From Betaproteobacteria bacterium (GTDB lineage Bacteria > Pseudomonadota > Gammaproteobacteria > Burkholderiales > SG8-41), in NCBI GenBank assembly GCA_016192825.1, contig JACPTK010000099.1:62001-126000 (forward strand): a stretch of DNA of 64,000 bases, given 5' to 3'. Positions within the stretch are counted from its first letter, which is position 1. Each line of letters begins with the position of its first letter. The notes below the pieces were generated by a model that made no database searches, was not told the origin of the DNA, and was given only the letters and a program-made list of their open reading frames with translations. Both the position numbers and the translations under genes were made by a program. Shown in pieces: positions 53,947 to 62,679 of this stretch.

Positions 53947-55299
53947 ATGCCCACTGCTTCGCAGGCTCTTTCGGAGTTCGCGCTCGCGCTGCGCTACGAG
54001 CAGATTCCCGCCAACGTCATCGAGCGCGCCCGCTCCTGCATCATCGACACGATAGGCGCCGCTTTTTACGGCTCGCGCCTTCCCTGGAGCCGGATCGTCC
54101 TGGATTTCGCCCGGATCAACGGCGCCGCAGGAGATGCGGACGTGATCGGCGCCGGTATCAAGCTCCGCCCGCCGTTCGCCGCGATGGTAAACGGTGCCTA
54201 CGCGCACGCCTTCGAGCTGGACAGCATGTGCCAGCCGAGCGTAGGCGCCCATCCAGGCGCGTCCCTCGGCACGCCCGGGCTGGCCGTGGCACAGACCTTC
54301 CGCGCAAGCGGCAAGGACCTTCTCACCGCGTTCGTCGCCGGCTGCGAGGTGATGTATCGAATCGGCGAGGCCGCGCATCACTCGAGCGAGCGCCTGGGGT
54401 TTCACGCGCCGGGGCTCCTGGGCGTCTTCGGCGGCGCCGTGACGGCGGGACGGCTCATGGGCCTGGACGCGGGGCGCATGGCCAACGCGCTCGGTATCAG
54501 CGGCTCACTTTGCTGCGGGCTGCTGGAGTTCTCGAAGTCGGGCGGCGGCATGGTGAAGCGCTTGCACCAGGGCCGGGCCAGCGAGGGCGCGGTGACCGCC
54601 GCAATGCTGGCGCGAGAGGGCTACGCGGGCCCGCCCGCCGTGCTGGAAGGAAAGTTCGGTTTCCTGAACGTGTTCTGCCGCGACGCGGACGTGACGCGCC
54701 TGACCGCCGACCTGGGCAAGGAATGGCGCACGCTGAGGACGACCCTCAAGCGCTACGCCTGCCACAGCACCGCCCATGTCGCCGTGACGGCAGCGCTCGA
54801 GCTGAAATCGCGCGAGGGCATTTCAGGCGGCGATATCGACTCCATACGCATCGCGGGCAGCGAGAAGCTCGTCAGCCACCACCAGATCAGCGAGCCCACG
54901 GACGTGGCCATGGCGCAGTACAGCGCGCCCTTCAGCGTGGCGCTCGCATTTTTCCGCGACCCCCGGGATCCCAGCGTGTTCTCCGACGAGTCCCTGAACG
55001 ATGCCGCGATACGCGCGTTGTGCCGCAAGGTCACCCTGGAGCACTACGCGGACGGGCCCAGGGACAACAAGCTCGCCAGCCGCGTCATCGTCCGGATGAA
55101 GGACGGCCGCGAGCTCAAGCAGGACATGGAGTATTTCCCGGGGATGCCCCAGCGCCCGCTGAATACGGAACAACTCTGGGAAAAATTCAGCCGTTTGACC
55201 CCTGCCTTGCCGGGAGAGCGGGCACGCCGCCTCTTCGATCGGCTGCTCGAGCTGGAAAAGTTCGGCGATCTCGGGGAGCTCGACCTGGGCGCCGCATAG
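53947..55299 (+). CDS. MmgE/PrpD family protein (3)
   Basis: The 450-residue protein has IIDTIGAAFYGSRLPWSRIV, VNGAYAHAFELDSMCQPSVG (family histidine/aspartate region), GCEVMYRIGEAAH, ALGISGSLCCGL and KRYACHSTAHVAVTAALEL. It lies 94 bp after the CysB-like regulator on the same strand and may be under its control. The reaction is unassigned; related enzymes dehydrate or isomerise tri- or dicarboxylates. Confidence 0.88.
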   Translation: MPTASQALSEFALALRYEQIPANVIERARSCIIDTIGAAFYGSRLPWSRIVLDFARINGAAGDADVIGAGIKLRPPFAAMVNGAYAHAFELDSMCQPSVGAHPGASLGTPGLAVAQTFRASGKDLLTAFVAGCEVMYRIGEAAHHSSERLGFHAPGLLGVFGGAVTAGRLMGLDAGRMANALGISGSLCCGLLEFSKSGGGMVKRLHQGRASEGAVTAAMLAREGYAGPPAVLEGKFGFLNVFCRDADVTRLTADLGKEWRTLRTTLKRYACHSTAHVAVTAALELKSREGISGGDIDSIRIAGSEKLVSHHQISEPTDVAMAQYSAPFSVALAFFRDPRDPSVFSDESLNDAAIRALCRKVTLEHYADGPRDNKLASRVIVRMKDGRELKQDMEYFPGMPQRPLNTEQLWEKFSRLTPALPGERARRLFDRLLELEKFGDLGELDLGAA

Positions 55300-55382
55300 C
55301 GCCGTGGACTATCCGCGACCGGATTCCTCTCGCCCTGCGCCTATTGGCCCTGTCCTTAGTGGTCTGTCCCCTAAGAACTCGA

Positions 55383-55615
55383 TATCATTCGCGGGTAAGC
55401 CTCAGGCACCGACCCCATTCCGCGATCTGGCCCGCGGCGCGAAGCCGCACCGGCCGCCCCGCTACACAAAGGAGTCTCACATGGATACCCCCGAGCGCAA
55501 GCCCGTCAAGACTATCACCGGCGCGCGGGCGCTGGTCGACGCCTTGCTGCGCGAAGGCGTCGATCACGTCTTCGGCATCCCCGGCACGCAGAACCTCGCG
55601 TTCCTCGACGCGTTG
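55383..55615. repeat. Right copy of 233-bp direct repeat bracketing the accessory region
   Basis: This is the partner of 36157-36389, offset by 19226 bp, same orientation and same length. In this copy the gene continues intact beyond the repeat. Confidence 0.9.
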
Positions 55616-57160
55616 CGCGACACGCCGCAGGTCCGCTTCATCCTGACGCGCCACGAGCAGGGCGCCGCGTTCATGGCCTATGGCTTCGCGCGCGCGCGCA
55701 ACACGCCCGCGGTGGTCACCGCGACCGAGGGCCCGGGTCTTACGAACATCGTCACCGCGGTCGCCGCCGCGCACAAGGGCAACGTGCCGCTGATCAGCAT
55801 CTGCGGCGTGCAGGAGAGCGTGATGCGCGAGCGCGACGCCACGCAGGACATGGACCAGATCCCGTTCATGCGCCCGATCACCAAGTGGGCCTACAGCATC
55901 CCCCACCCGAACAAGGTGCAGGAGGCCGTGCGCAAGGCCTTCCGCGTGGCGCTCACCGAGCCGCAGGGCCCGACGCACATCGAGGCCTGCAGCGAAGTGC
56001 TGCTGGAGCCGGTCGCGCCGGAGCCGGTCGCGCCCGCCGCCTACCGCAACACGGTGCCGCCGGTGTGCGACCCGGCGCAACTCGACGCGGCCTGGGCGCT
56101 GATCGCCGGCGCCGGGCGCCCGCTGTTCGTGATCGGCCGCGGCGTCATGAAGGAGAACGCCGTCGCCGCGATGCAGCAGCTCGCCGACAGCACCGGCATC
56201 CCGGTCGCCGCGCTCCAGTATTCGCCCGACGCGTTCCCGTCCACGCACCCGCTCGCGCTCGGCCCGCTGGGCCGCAATGCCTTCACCAGCGCCAACCGCG
56301 CCGCGCCGAAGGCGGACGTCATCATCGCCATCGGCGCGCACTTCGATGTGTTCTCGACGATGTACCAGTACGGCGTCTTCAGCGAATCCGCGAAGATCAT
56401 TCACCACACCGCGGCGCCCGGCCGGATCGGCATCGTGTTCCCGGTGGCGCTAGGCGTCACCGGCTCCTCGGCCAGCTTCATCAAGGGCCTCGCCGAGCGC
56501 GCCGGCAAGGGACGCCCGCGCAAGCCGTGGGTGGACGTCGCCAGGGCGCGCGCCGACTTCGACGCCGAGCTCGCGGCCGCGATGAAGCCCGCCGCGTTCC
56601 CCATCCAGTCGCAGTTCGTCGCGCACACCATCCGCAAGGTGCTGCCGAAGAACGGCATCCTCGTCGTGGACGCCGGCAACGGCGGCAAGCACGTGCGCAG
56701 CTACTTCAAGAGCTACGAGCCCGACACGTTCCTCTGCATCGACGACTGGGCGTCCGTCGGCGGCTCGCTGCCGATCGCGATGGGCGTCAAGCTGGCGCGG
56801 CCCGACCGCCCCGTGCTGTGCGCCTCCGGCGACATGGGCGCGATGTGCAACATCGGCGAGCTCGAAACCGCCGTGCGCGAGAACATCGCCGTGGTGTACG
56901 TGGTGTTCAACGACCAGGGCCTCGGCAACGAGCGCGCGTTCCAGAACGAGCACTTCGGCGGGCGCTTCTTCGCCGTCGATTACAAGAACCCGGACTTCGG
57001 CGCTCTCGCGAAAGTGTTCGGCGCGCACGGCGAGCACGTCACACGCCCCGGCGACCTCGAGAGCGCAATCCAGCGCGCGTTCGCAAGCGGCAAGCCCGCG
57101 ATCGTGGACGTGATGATCGACCAGAAGACGCTGGCGCCGGTGGTCTACAAGCCTTCCTGA
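55481..57160 (+). CDS. ThDP-dependent decarboxylase/acetolactate-synthase-like enzyme
   Basis: The 559-residue enzyme has all three ThDP-enzyme domains: FGIPGTQNLAFLDAL and the catalytic Glu in LTRHEQGAAFMAYGFARA, a middle domain with LFVIGRGVMKENA, and a ThDP loop SGDMGAMCNIGELETAVREN followed by FNDQGLGNE. The loop reads GDM...NDQ instead of GDG...NNG, so cofactor contacts may differ. AAGGAG lies 8 bp before ATG 55481. A 5' fragment of the same gene lies at 36.2 kb. The substrate is unknown; sulfopyruvate or another 2-oxo acid is possible from context. Confidence 0.82.
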   Translation: MDTPERKPVKTITGARALVDALLREGVDHVFGIPGTQNLAFLDALRDTPQVRFILTRHEQGAAFMAYGFARARNTPAVVTATEGPGLTNIVTAVAAAHKGNVPLISICGVQESVMRERDATQDMDQIPFMRPITKWAYSIPHPNKVQEAVRKAFRVALTEPQGPTHIEACSEVLLEPVAPEPVAPAAYRNTVPPVCDPAQLDAAWALIAGAGRPLFVIGRGVMKENAVAAMQQLADSTGIPVAALQYSPDAFPSTHPLALGPLGRNAFTSANRAAPKADVIIAIGAHFDVFSTMYQYGVFSESAKIIHHTAAPGRIGIVFPVALGVTGSSASFIKGLAERAGKGRPRKPWVDVARARADFDAELAAAMKPAAFPIQSQFVAHTIRKVLPKNGILVVDAGNGGKHVRSYFKSYEPDTFLCIDDWASVGGSLPIAMGVKLARPDRPVLCASGDMGAMCNIGELETAVRENIAVVYVVFNDQGLGNERAFQNEHFGGRFFAVDYKNPDFGALAKVFGAHGEHVTRPGDLESAIQRAFASGKPAIVDVMIDQKTLAPVVYKPS

Positions 57161-57172
57161 TGCCTGAACGGC

Positions 57173-57193
57173 GTGATTCGTGATTGGTGATTG
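57173..57193. repeat. 7-bp array after the ThDP-enzyme gene
   Basis: GTGATTC, GTGATTG, GTGATTG, the same units as at 26.4 kb; first array seen after the accessory region. Confidence 0.75.
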
Positions 57194-57277
57194 GACTTCC
57201 GCACTGCGGGGGTCATTAACCGTCACCTATCACGGATTCTCAAGCCCCTCATCCCCTGTCACCGGCTTCTTAGAGCC

Positions 57278-57628
57278 ATGCGCGCCGCCAAGAGACGAGC
57301 CAAGCCCGGCTCCGTGGGCAAAGGCCGCTTTTTTCACATCGTCGTGAGGCCAAACGCGCAATTCGTCCGCTTTCGCGTCCAGGATATCGGAACCCGCGGC
57401 GGCGTCGAGCGCGTCGCCGGCCAGCGCAGCAACGGCACCTGGGACACGGTGAAATGGCTGGTCGAGAAAACCCACGCGCACGTCCATGGCAAAAGCCTGG
57501 TCGCCGATAGTGCCGAGGCGCGCAAGCTGCTGCGCAGCCTGGGCTCGGCGCCGGCGCACATCGGCGGCGACCGGTTCCAGGCACGACCGCGCGCCAAGAT
57601 TTCCGAGAGCGAAAAACCCACACCGTGA
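57278..57628 (+). CDS. Small basic hypothetical protein
   Basis: Function unknown. The 116-residue product MRAAKRRAKPGSVGKGRFFH... has regular hydrophobic spacing (IVVRPNAQFVRFRVQDIG; NGTWDTVKWLVEKTHAHV) that looks like a real small alpha/beta fold, with a polar C-terminal tail. ATG 57278 is chosen; upstream in-frame codons belong to repeat-rich DNA. Confidence 0.55.
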   Translation: MRAAKRRAKPGSVGKGRFFHIVVRPNAQFVRFRVQDIGTRGGVERVAGQRSNGTWDTVKWLVEKTHAHVHGKSLVADSAEARKLLRSLGSAPAHIGGDRFQARPRAKISESEKPTP

Positions 57629-57753
57629 CCGCGCCGCGCCTGGAAACGCAACATCCGCAAGGCGCGGCAGGCAAGGCGCAGGAAACGCTGAAGGGCGAGA
57701 ATGAAGGCGGAGGGAGGAAGGAGAAAGGAAAAACCCGTTAGGTAGGCTGCTCC

Positions 57754-57802
57754 CTCTCTCGTTTCTCGTTTCTCGTTTCTCGTTTCTCGTTTCTCGTTTC
57801 TC
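57754..57802. repeat. Perfect GTTTCTC array downstream of tctAB
   Basis: CCCTCTC followed by six identical GTTTCTC units, the most regular array in the window, 3 bp from the tctAB stop. Confidence 0.9.
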
Positions 57803-57805
57803 ACC

Positions 57806-59782
57806 TTAGCCAAGCGGCCAGGGCAGCTCGATGAGCTGCTGCAGCAGCCCGCGCGGGTAATCGAGCACCAACAAATAGGACAGGAAGGCGAGCAGGGCGA
57901 CGATGCCCGAGGCCGCCAGCGCGGCGTTATGCCACGCGACCCGCGCCTTCACCCGCAGGAACACCGTGACGTAGGCGAAGACGCCGAGCACGAAGCCGGC
58001 CAGGCCGACGGCAGCGAGCAGCCCCAGCATCCACGCCTGGTAGTGCAGGTCGCTGTGCACCGGACGCTCCTGGTCGCCCCACTCGCGCTCGCTGTCGTAG
58101 AACAGGTAGGACGGCTTCTTTGCCTTCCGCAGAAACGCGGCGGCCAAGACGCCCATTAGCGCCAGGGAGATCAACGCGACCGACAGCGGAAACACCCGCG
58201 CGAGAAACGTAAGGCGGGACGACTCGTAGATCACGTAGGCGACGAAGGCGGTCAGCACGCCGAGAAAGATCATCTCCGGCGCCGGCTTGACGGGCGCGTA
58301 CGGGCCGTCCGGCGTGAGCGGCGCGCGGTGCGGCTTCATGCGCACCGCGACGACGATCGAGACGGCGATCAGCGCAAGCATGACCAGCACGCCGGTGCGC
58401 TCGAGGAAGCTCATGCCATACACCTGCACCGACTGATAGACCGCGGCATCGAGGCGCATCGAAAGCACGTAACCGATGAGCAGCGCCGGGCGCGACCACC
58501 CGAACCGCTTCATGTACATCCCCAGCGCGCCCAGCACGAACAGCGCCACCAGGTCGTACCAGCTGCGGGTGGCCTGGTACGCCGCGAAGTAGATGATCAC
58601 GATCATGAACGGCGCCAGCATCGCGAACGGCACCAGCGTCAGCCGCGCGATCGGCTTCGCGAGGACCAGGCACGTCGCGGTGCCGAGCACGTTGGCCAGC
58701 GCCAGCGACCAGATGATGCTGTAGGTCAGGTCGAGGTGGCGCTCCATCATGCCGATGCCGGGCTCGACGCCGATCAGGATGAGCCCGCCGAGAAACACCG
58801 CCATGCTCCCCGACCCCGGAATCCCGAACATCAGCGTCGGGATCAGCGCGCCGCCGTTGTCCGCGTTGTTGGCCGATTCCGGGCCGATGACGCCGCGGAT
58901 GTCGCCCTTGCCGAGCATCGAGCGGTCCTTCGCGGTCTGGACCACGTGCCCGTAGGCGACCCAGTTGACGACCGAGCCGCCGAGGCCGGGCAGCGCCCCG
59001 ATCAGCGTGCCGATGGAGGAGCAGCGCACGATCAGCCACTTGTGCCGCAGCGTCTCGGCGAATCCGCGCAGGGTGCCGGACCCGAGCTCCGCCGTCGAGG
59101 AGATCGCCACCCGCCGGCGCAGGATCTCCACCATCTCGGGCACCGCGAACATACCGAGGCCCACGATGACCAGCGGAATGCCGTCGCTCAGGTACACGGT
59201 GTCGAACGCGAGCCGGTACTCGCCGGTGGCGGGCGCCGCGCCGACGGCGCCGAGCAGCAGGCCCACGCCGCAGGTCGCGAGCCCCTTGACCGCGCTGTCC
59301 CCGGTCAGCATGCCGACCATCGTCAACGCGAGGATGATCAGCATCAATTGCTCGCCGAAGCCGACGCCCAGGATGATCGGCCGCGCGACCTGGATCGCGA
59401 GCGTCAGGATCAGCGCGCCGAACAGCCCGCCCAGCATCGAGGCGGAGAACGCGGCGCCAAGCGCGCGGGCGGCCTCGCCGCGCTTCGCAAGCGGAAAGCC
59501 GTCGAGGATGGTGGCCTGCGCGGACGAGGTCCCCGGTATGCCCATGAGTACCGCGGGAAAGGTGTCCGAAGTGTTCGTGACGGCGAGCAAGCCGATCATC
59601 ATCGGCAGCACCAGGGTCGGATCCTTGCCGTAGACGAACGGCAGCAGCAACGACAGCCCGACGATCCCGCCCAGGCCGGGCAGGATGCCGACGATGAGCC
59701 CGAGCAGGGTGCCCAAGCACAGAAACAGGAAGTGCTCGACCGTCAGCAGCGTGGCGAGCGCTTCGAGCATGACAGAAAACAT
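57806..59782 (-). CDS. Fused TctA-TctB tripartite tricarboxylate transporter permease
   Basis: The 658-residue membrane protein starts with a full TctA domain (about 1-490): GILPGLGGIVGLSLLLPFVY, GIPGTSSAQATILDGFPLAK, GALPGLGGSVVNWVAYGHV, GVIGPESANNADNGGALIPT and FGIPGSGSMAVFLGG. It then continues with four more spans after a linker at about 495-520, as in TctB. TctA and TctB are usually separate genes. It lies directly downstream of its receptor gene. The stop is followed by a GTTTCTC array. Confidence 0.9.
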   Translation of the reverse strand: MFSVMLEALATLLTVEHFLFLCLGTLLGLIVGILPGLGGIVGLSLLLPFVYGKDPTLVLPMMIGLLAVTNTSDTFPAVLMGIPGTSSAQATILDGFPLAKRGEAARALGAAFSASMLGGLFGALILTLAIQVARPIILGVGFGEQLMLIILALTMVGMLTGDSAVKGLATCGVGLLLGAVGAAPATGEYRLAFDTVYLSDGIPLVIVGLGMFAVPEMVEILRRRVAISSTAELGSGTLRGFAETLRHKWLIVRCSSIGTLIGALPGLGGSVVNWVAYGHVVQTAKDRSMLGKGDIRGVIGPESANNADNGGALIPTLMFGIPGSGSMAVFLGGLILIGVEPGIGMMERHLDLTYSIIWSLALANVLGTATCLVLAKPIARLTLVPFAMLAPFMIVIIYFAAYQATRSWYDLVALFVLGALGMYMKRFGWSRPALLIGYVLSMRLDAAVYQSVQVYGMSFLERTGVLVMLALIAVSIVVAVRMKPHRAPLTPDGPYAPVKPAPEMIFLGVLTAFVAYVIYESSRLTFLARVFPLSVALISLALMGVLAAAFLRKAKKPSYLFYDSEREWGDQERPVHSDLHYQAWMLGLLAAVGLAGFVLGVFAYVTVFLRVKARVAWHNAALAASGIVALLAFLSYLLVLDYPRGLLQQLIELPWPLG

Positions 59783-59894
59783 GGCGTAACCGGCCCTTGG
59801 GCTTGTTGTTATCGCGATGAGACGCGCGGCCGGGGCGGGCGAAAATCCCGCCCCGGCCGGGTCCTGCCGAAACTGTAGCGGGGCGCGCCCCGGC

Positions 59895-60989
59895 TTACAG
59901 CGTCACGTTATGCTTTTGCTTGAGATAGCCCTTGAGCCAGTTCCACGTCTCGGGCGACAGATCAGTCGCTTCCTTGATGACCGGTCGGGCCGCTTCGCCA
60001 ACGAATTGCGGATAGCCCTCCACGACCGCCGCGGCGTACTTTTGAAAGTCGGGATCGGCCAGGACCTTGCGGATGGCCGTCCGCCACGCCTCGACGATGT
60101 GCTTGGGTGTATCCGCCGGCAGGAACAGCGCCTTGTTGGCCATGATGCCCATCTGCATGAGCGCCTTCCACGCCCCGTAGGCCGTCCCCGAGGGCTTCTT
60201 GCCGTGCACCTGCTCGTAGGCTTCCGGGAAGCTCGGCAGGTCCTTGAAGTTCGGGTCGCGCACGATGTTGCCCTTCTCGTCCAGGATGCCGAAGCTGTAG
60301 AGCGGCACCGCCTTGCCCGCCTTGACCAGCTTGGTGGCGTTCTTCAGGTATCCCGGCGCCGAATCGTAGTTGATGCTCATCTCGCCGCGCTCGAATGCGA
60401 GGCGCACCGGGCCGCGGCGCAGCCCCCAGACGTGCTTGACGTCGAGACCGAGCAGCTCCATCGACACGATGATGCGCAGCTCGCCCGACGTCGCGCTTTC
60501 GCCGCCGAACACGAGCGGCTTGCCCTTGAGCATAGGCAGGTCCCTGGGGCCCTTGATACCGAGCGACGGCGCGGCGTAGACCACGGCGCCCTGCGGCGAG
60601 AGCAGGACCGGCTGCCATTTGTCGAGCTGGTAATTCACCTTGGACTTCCGGAACACGAAATTCGCCACGGTCGAGGCCGAAACGACGATCGCGTGCAGCC
60701 CGTCCGGCTTGGCGCGGTCCTGGAACTGGTTCGCCCCCGGGATCGAGCCGCCGCCGGGCACGTTGCGCACGAGGATGGTGGGGTTGCCGGGCAGGTAGAT
60801 CTCGAGATACGGCTGGAGCGCGCGGATGTAGACGTCGCTGCCGCCGCCAGGAGCGAATGGAACGATGACCTCGATGCGCTTGCCGGTGAAATCGGCGGTC
60901 TGCGCTGCTGCCTGCAGGGCGGGCAGCCCGGCGAGGCCGGCGACGATGCCGATGCGCGCGGCACGCCCCAACAATGACTTGCTGTCCAT
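59895..60989 (-). CDS. Bug/TctC-family receptor of the tripartite transporter (5)
   Basis: The 364-residue secreted receptor has a signal peptide ending PALQAAAQ, IEVIVPFAPGGGSDVYIRAL, RNVPGGGSIPGANQFQ and FGGESATSGELRIIVSMELL. It is longer than and dissimilar from the 36-50 kb receptors. It precedes the TctA-TctB gene, the only Bug gene in the window with an adjacent permease. Confidence 0.9.
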   Translation of the reverse strand: MDSKSLLGRAARIGIVAGLAGLPALQAAAQTADFTGKRIEVIVPFAPGGGSDVYIRALQPYLEIYLPGNPTILVRNVPGGGSIPGANQFQDRAKPDGLHAIVVSASTVANFVFRKSKVNYQLDKWQPVLLSPQGAVVYAAPSLGIKGPRDLPMLKGKPLVFGGESATSGELRIIVSMELLGLDVKHVWGLRRGPVRLAFERGEMSINYDSAPGYLKNATKLVKAGKAVPLYSFGILDEKGNIVRDPNFKDLPSFPEAYEQVHGKKPSGTAYGAWKALMQMGIMANKALFLPADTPKHIVEAWRTAIRKVLADPDFQKYAAAVVEGYPQFVGEAARPVIKEATDLSPETWNWLKGYLKQKHNVTL

Positions 60990-61160
60990 TTCTTCCTCCT
61001 CGGTAGTAATTGTTATGTCGGTCGCGGATCGCGTCCCCCGCGCCTGAATCCACTATAGCCCTGTTTTGCGGTTTGCTCAATGCAACACATAGGTGTCAGC
61101 TGCCCGTCGCCAGTCATCGCGGACTGTTTCGGCCTACCAACGGCTGACAACGGAGATTGC

Positions 61161-61258
61161 TCCTTACGCCTGAGGCAAGCCCCTGCTCTCCACCCGCCTC
61201 TCCGACAAATGGGCGTACGCGCATTTATTTGTCTGTGGCCGGGCTTTGGGGCGATACT
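61161..61258. repeat. Dispersed repeat, copy A
   Basis: The segment from CCTTACGCCTGAGGC to GGGCGATACT shares its ends and middle with 63822-63917. The core holds inverted arms GACAAATG / CATTT(AT)TTGTC around GGGCGTACGCG. Confidence 0.65.
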
Positions 61259-61290
61259 GATATGACAATTCCGTAGGGGAGGGGGCCGGC

Positions 61291-61821
61291 ATGGGACAAG
61301 CCAACACGCCCGCAACGCGGGACCAGGTGATCCTGCTCGCGGGCCGCGTCGCGCTCGGCGCGATCTTCGTGAAGAGCGGGCTGCAGAAGTTGCTGGCGCT
61401 GAGCGCCTTCGCGGCGAGCCTCGCCCAGCGTGGGGTACCGCAGTCCTCGACATGGGCGGTCATCGGCGCCACCGTCGAGCTTGTCGGCGGGATACTGATC
61501 GTCACGGGGCTGCGGACGCGCGAAGCCTCGCTGCTGATGATTCTCTTCGTGATCGTCGCCACCGGCATCTCGCACCGCTTCTGGGAGTTCGCGGAGGCCG
61601 CGCGCCGCGCGCAGGAGAGCCAGTTCTTCAAGAACCTCTCGATCATCGGCGGCTTCCTGCTGCTGTTCGTGACCGGCGGCGGCCGCTTCAGTGTCGACGC
61701 CCTCCTCGCCTCGAAAAGCCGCGCGAACAAGATGGCCCCGGAACAGAAGCAGGACTCGGAGGACATCCGGCGGGCGGTTGACGACGGGATGCAGGACTTG
61801 AGGATGAAGGAGCGGCGGTAG
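61291..61821 (+). CDS. DoxX family membrane protein
   Basis: The 176-residue protein has four hydrophobic spans typical of DoxX (LLAGRVALGAIFVKSGLQKL; WAVIGATVELVGGILIVTGL; ASLLMILFVIVATGISHRFW; LSIIGGFLLLFVTGGG) and a charged C-terminal tail (MAPEQKQDSEDIRRAVDDGM). DoxX proteins are often quinone-linked redox membrane proteins, but the role here is unknown. The upstream DNA carries a dispersed repeat. Confidence 0.88.
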   Translation: MGQANTPATRDQVILLAGRVALGAIFVKSGLQKLLALSAFAASLAQRGVPQSSTWAVIGATVELVGGILIVTGLRTREASLLMILFVIVATGISHRFWEFAEAARRAQESQFFKNLSIIGGFLLLFVTGGGRFSVDALLASKSRANKMAPEQKQDSEDIRRAVDDGMQDLRMKERR

Positions 61822-61831
61822 CGCGCGCTTC

Positions 61832-61917
61832 ATCACTCGTGATTCGTGACCGGGCCGGCTCCGCCTGAAGGATGAAGGCGGAGCGAGAAAATTTCCACTC
61901 ACTACTCACGCTACTCG
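61832..61917. repeat. Array - core - array between doxX and the rhomboid gene
   Basis: ATCACTC, GTGATTC, GTGACCG at 61832-61852 and ACTCACT, ACTCACG, CTACTCG at 61897-61917. Confidence 0.7.
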
Positions 61918-61942
61918 ATCCGGCCGAGCCGCGAGCCGCGTG

Positions 61943-62614
61943 TCACGGGCTGGTGCCGTCGCCCGTCCCGCCCGTTTCCTCCGTCTCGTCCTCCCAGGAG
62001 TAGCGCTTGCGCGGCGGGACGTCGAGGTGCCGCAGCGCGATCGCGAGCGTGAGTCCGATCAGCGCGGCCGCGAGATGCGTTTCCCACGACACGCCGGGCC
62101 TGATCGGCAGCACCCCCCACACCAGTGTGCCGTAGAGAAAGCACACCAGCAGCGACGCGGCGATCGCGCGCCGGTCGCGCCGGATGACGCCGGCGACGAG
62201 AATGTAGCTGAACAGGCCGTAGACCAGCCCGCTCGCGCCGACGTGGACGGACGAGGCCCTGGCGAACAACCACACAGCAATGCCGGGCCCCAGGTACACC
62301 GCAGGAAGCACCTTGAGCGCCGAGCTCGGATAGAGGTAGAGGAGCCCCGTGCCCAGCACCAGCAGCGGCGCCGAGTTGGCGACGAGGTGGGCGAAGCCGC
62401 CGTGCAGGAGCGGCGCGAGCAGGATGCCGGGCAGCCCGGCGAGTTCGCGCGGCCGCACGCCGAAGCGCGCCAGCTCCAGGTCCAGCCCGGCGTTCAGCAA
62501 GTGGATCGCCCAGATCATGGCGACCCCGCCCAGCGCGATCCGGCCCGCCAGCCGGAAATTGGCGCGGGCCCGCTCCGAGGCGGTGTACGCCGGGTCGGGA
62601 ATATCGACCTGCAT
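61943..62614 (-). CDS. Rhomboid family intramembrane serine protease
   Basis: The 223-residue protein has six hydrophobic segments with LLHGGFAHLVANSAPLLVLG (HxxxN oxyanion side), the nucleophile GASGLVYGLFSYILVAG, and the catalytic histidine in SWETHLAAALIGL. These form the Ser-His dyad of rhomboids. The C-terminus is acidic (DETEETGGTGDG). ATG 62614 is chosen; a GTG at 62650 would add 12 residues. No obvious substrate lies nearby. Confidence 0.88.
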   Translation of the reverse strand: MQVDIPDPAYTASERARANFRLAGRIALGGVAMIWAIHLLNAGLDLELARFGVRPRELAGLPGILLAPLLHGGFAHLVANSAPLLVLGTGLLYLYPSSALKVLPAVYLGPGIAVWLFARASSVHVGASGLVYGLFSYILVAGVIRRDRRAIAASLLVCFLYGTLVWGVLPIRPGVSWETHLAAALIGLTLAIALRHLDVPPRKRYSWEDETEETGGTGDGTSP

Positions 62615-62658
62615 CGGGAGGAAGATACTCCGTCGCCGGCCGTTCTTCACGCCTTGGC

Positions 62659-62679
62659 GTGATAAGTGACGAGTGATAA
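62659..62679. repeat. 7-bp array before the beta-propeller pseudogene
   Basis: GTGATAA, GTGACGA, GTGATAA. Confidence 0.65.

Noticed and set aside
55340-55382. IS-end-like sequence AGTGGTCTGTCCCCTAAG just before the right direct repeat
   Set aside because: No transposase, no inverted partner and no copy elsewhere in the window; too weak to call.
57754-57802. Possible CRISPR array
   Set aside because: Units are 7 bp and contiguous without spacers, and no cas gene is seen.
58328-59878. 516-codon plus-strand frame opposite tctAB
   Set aside because: Antisense shadow with His/Arg/Gln bias; the minus strand encodes the permease.
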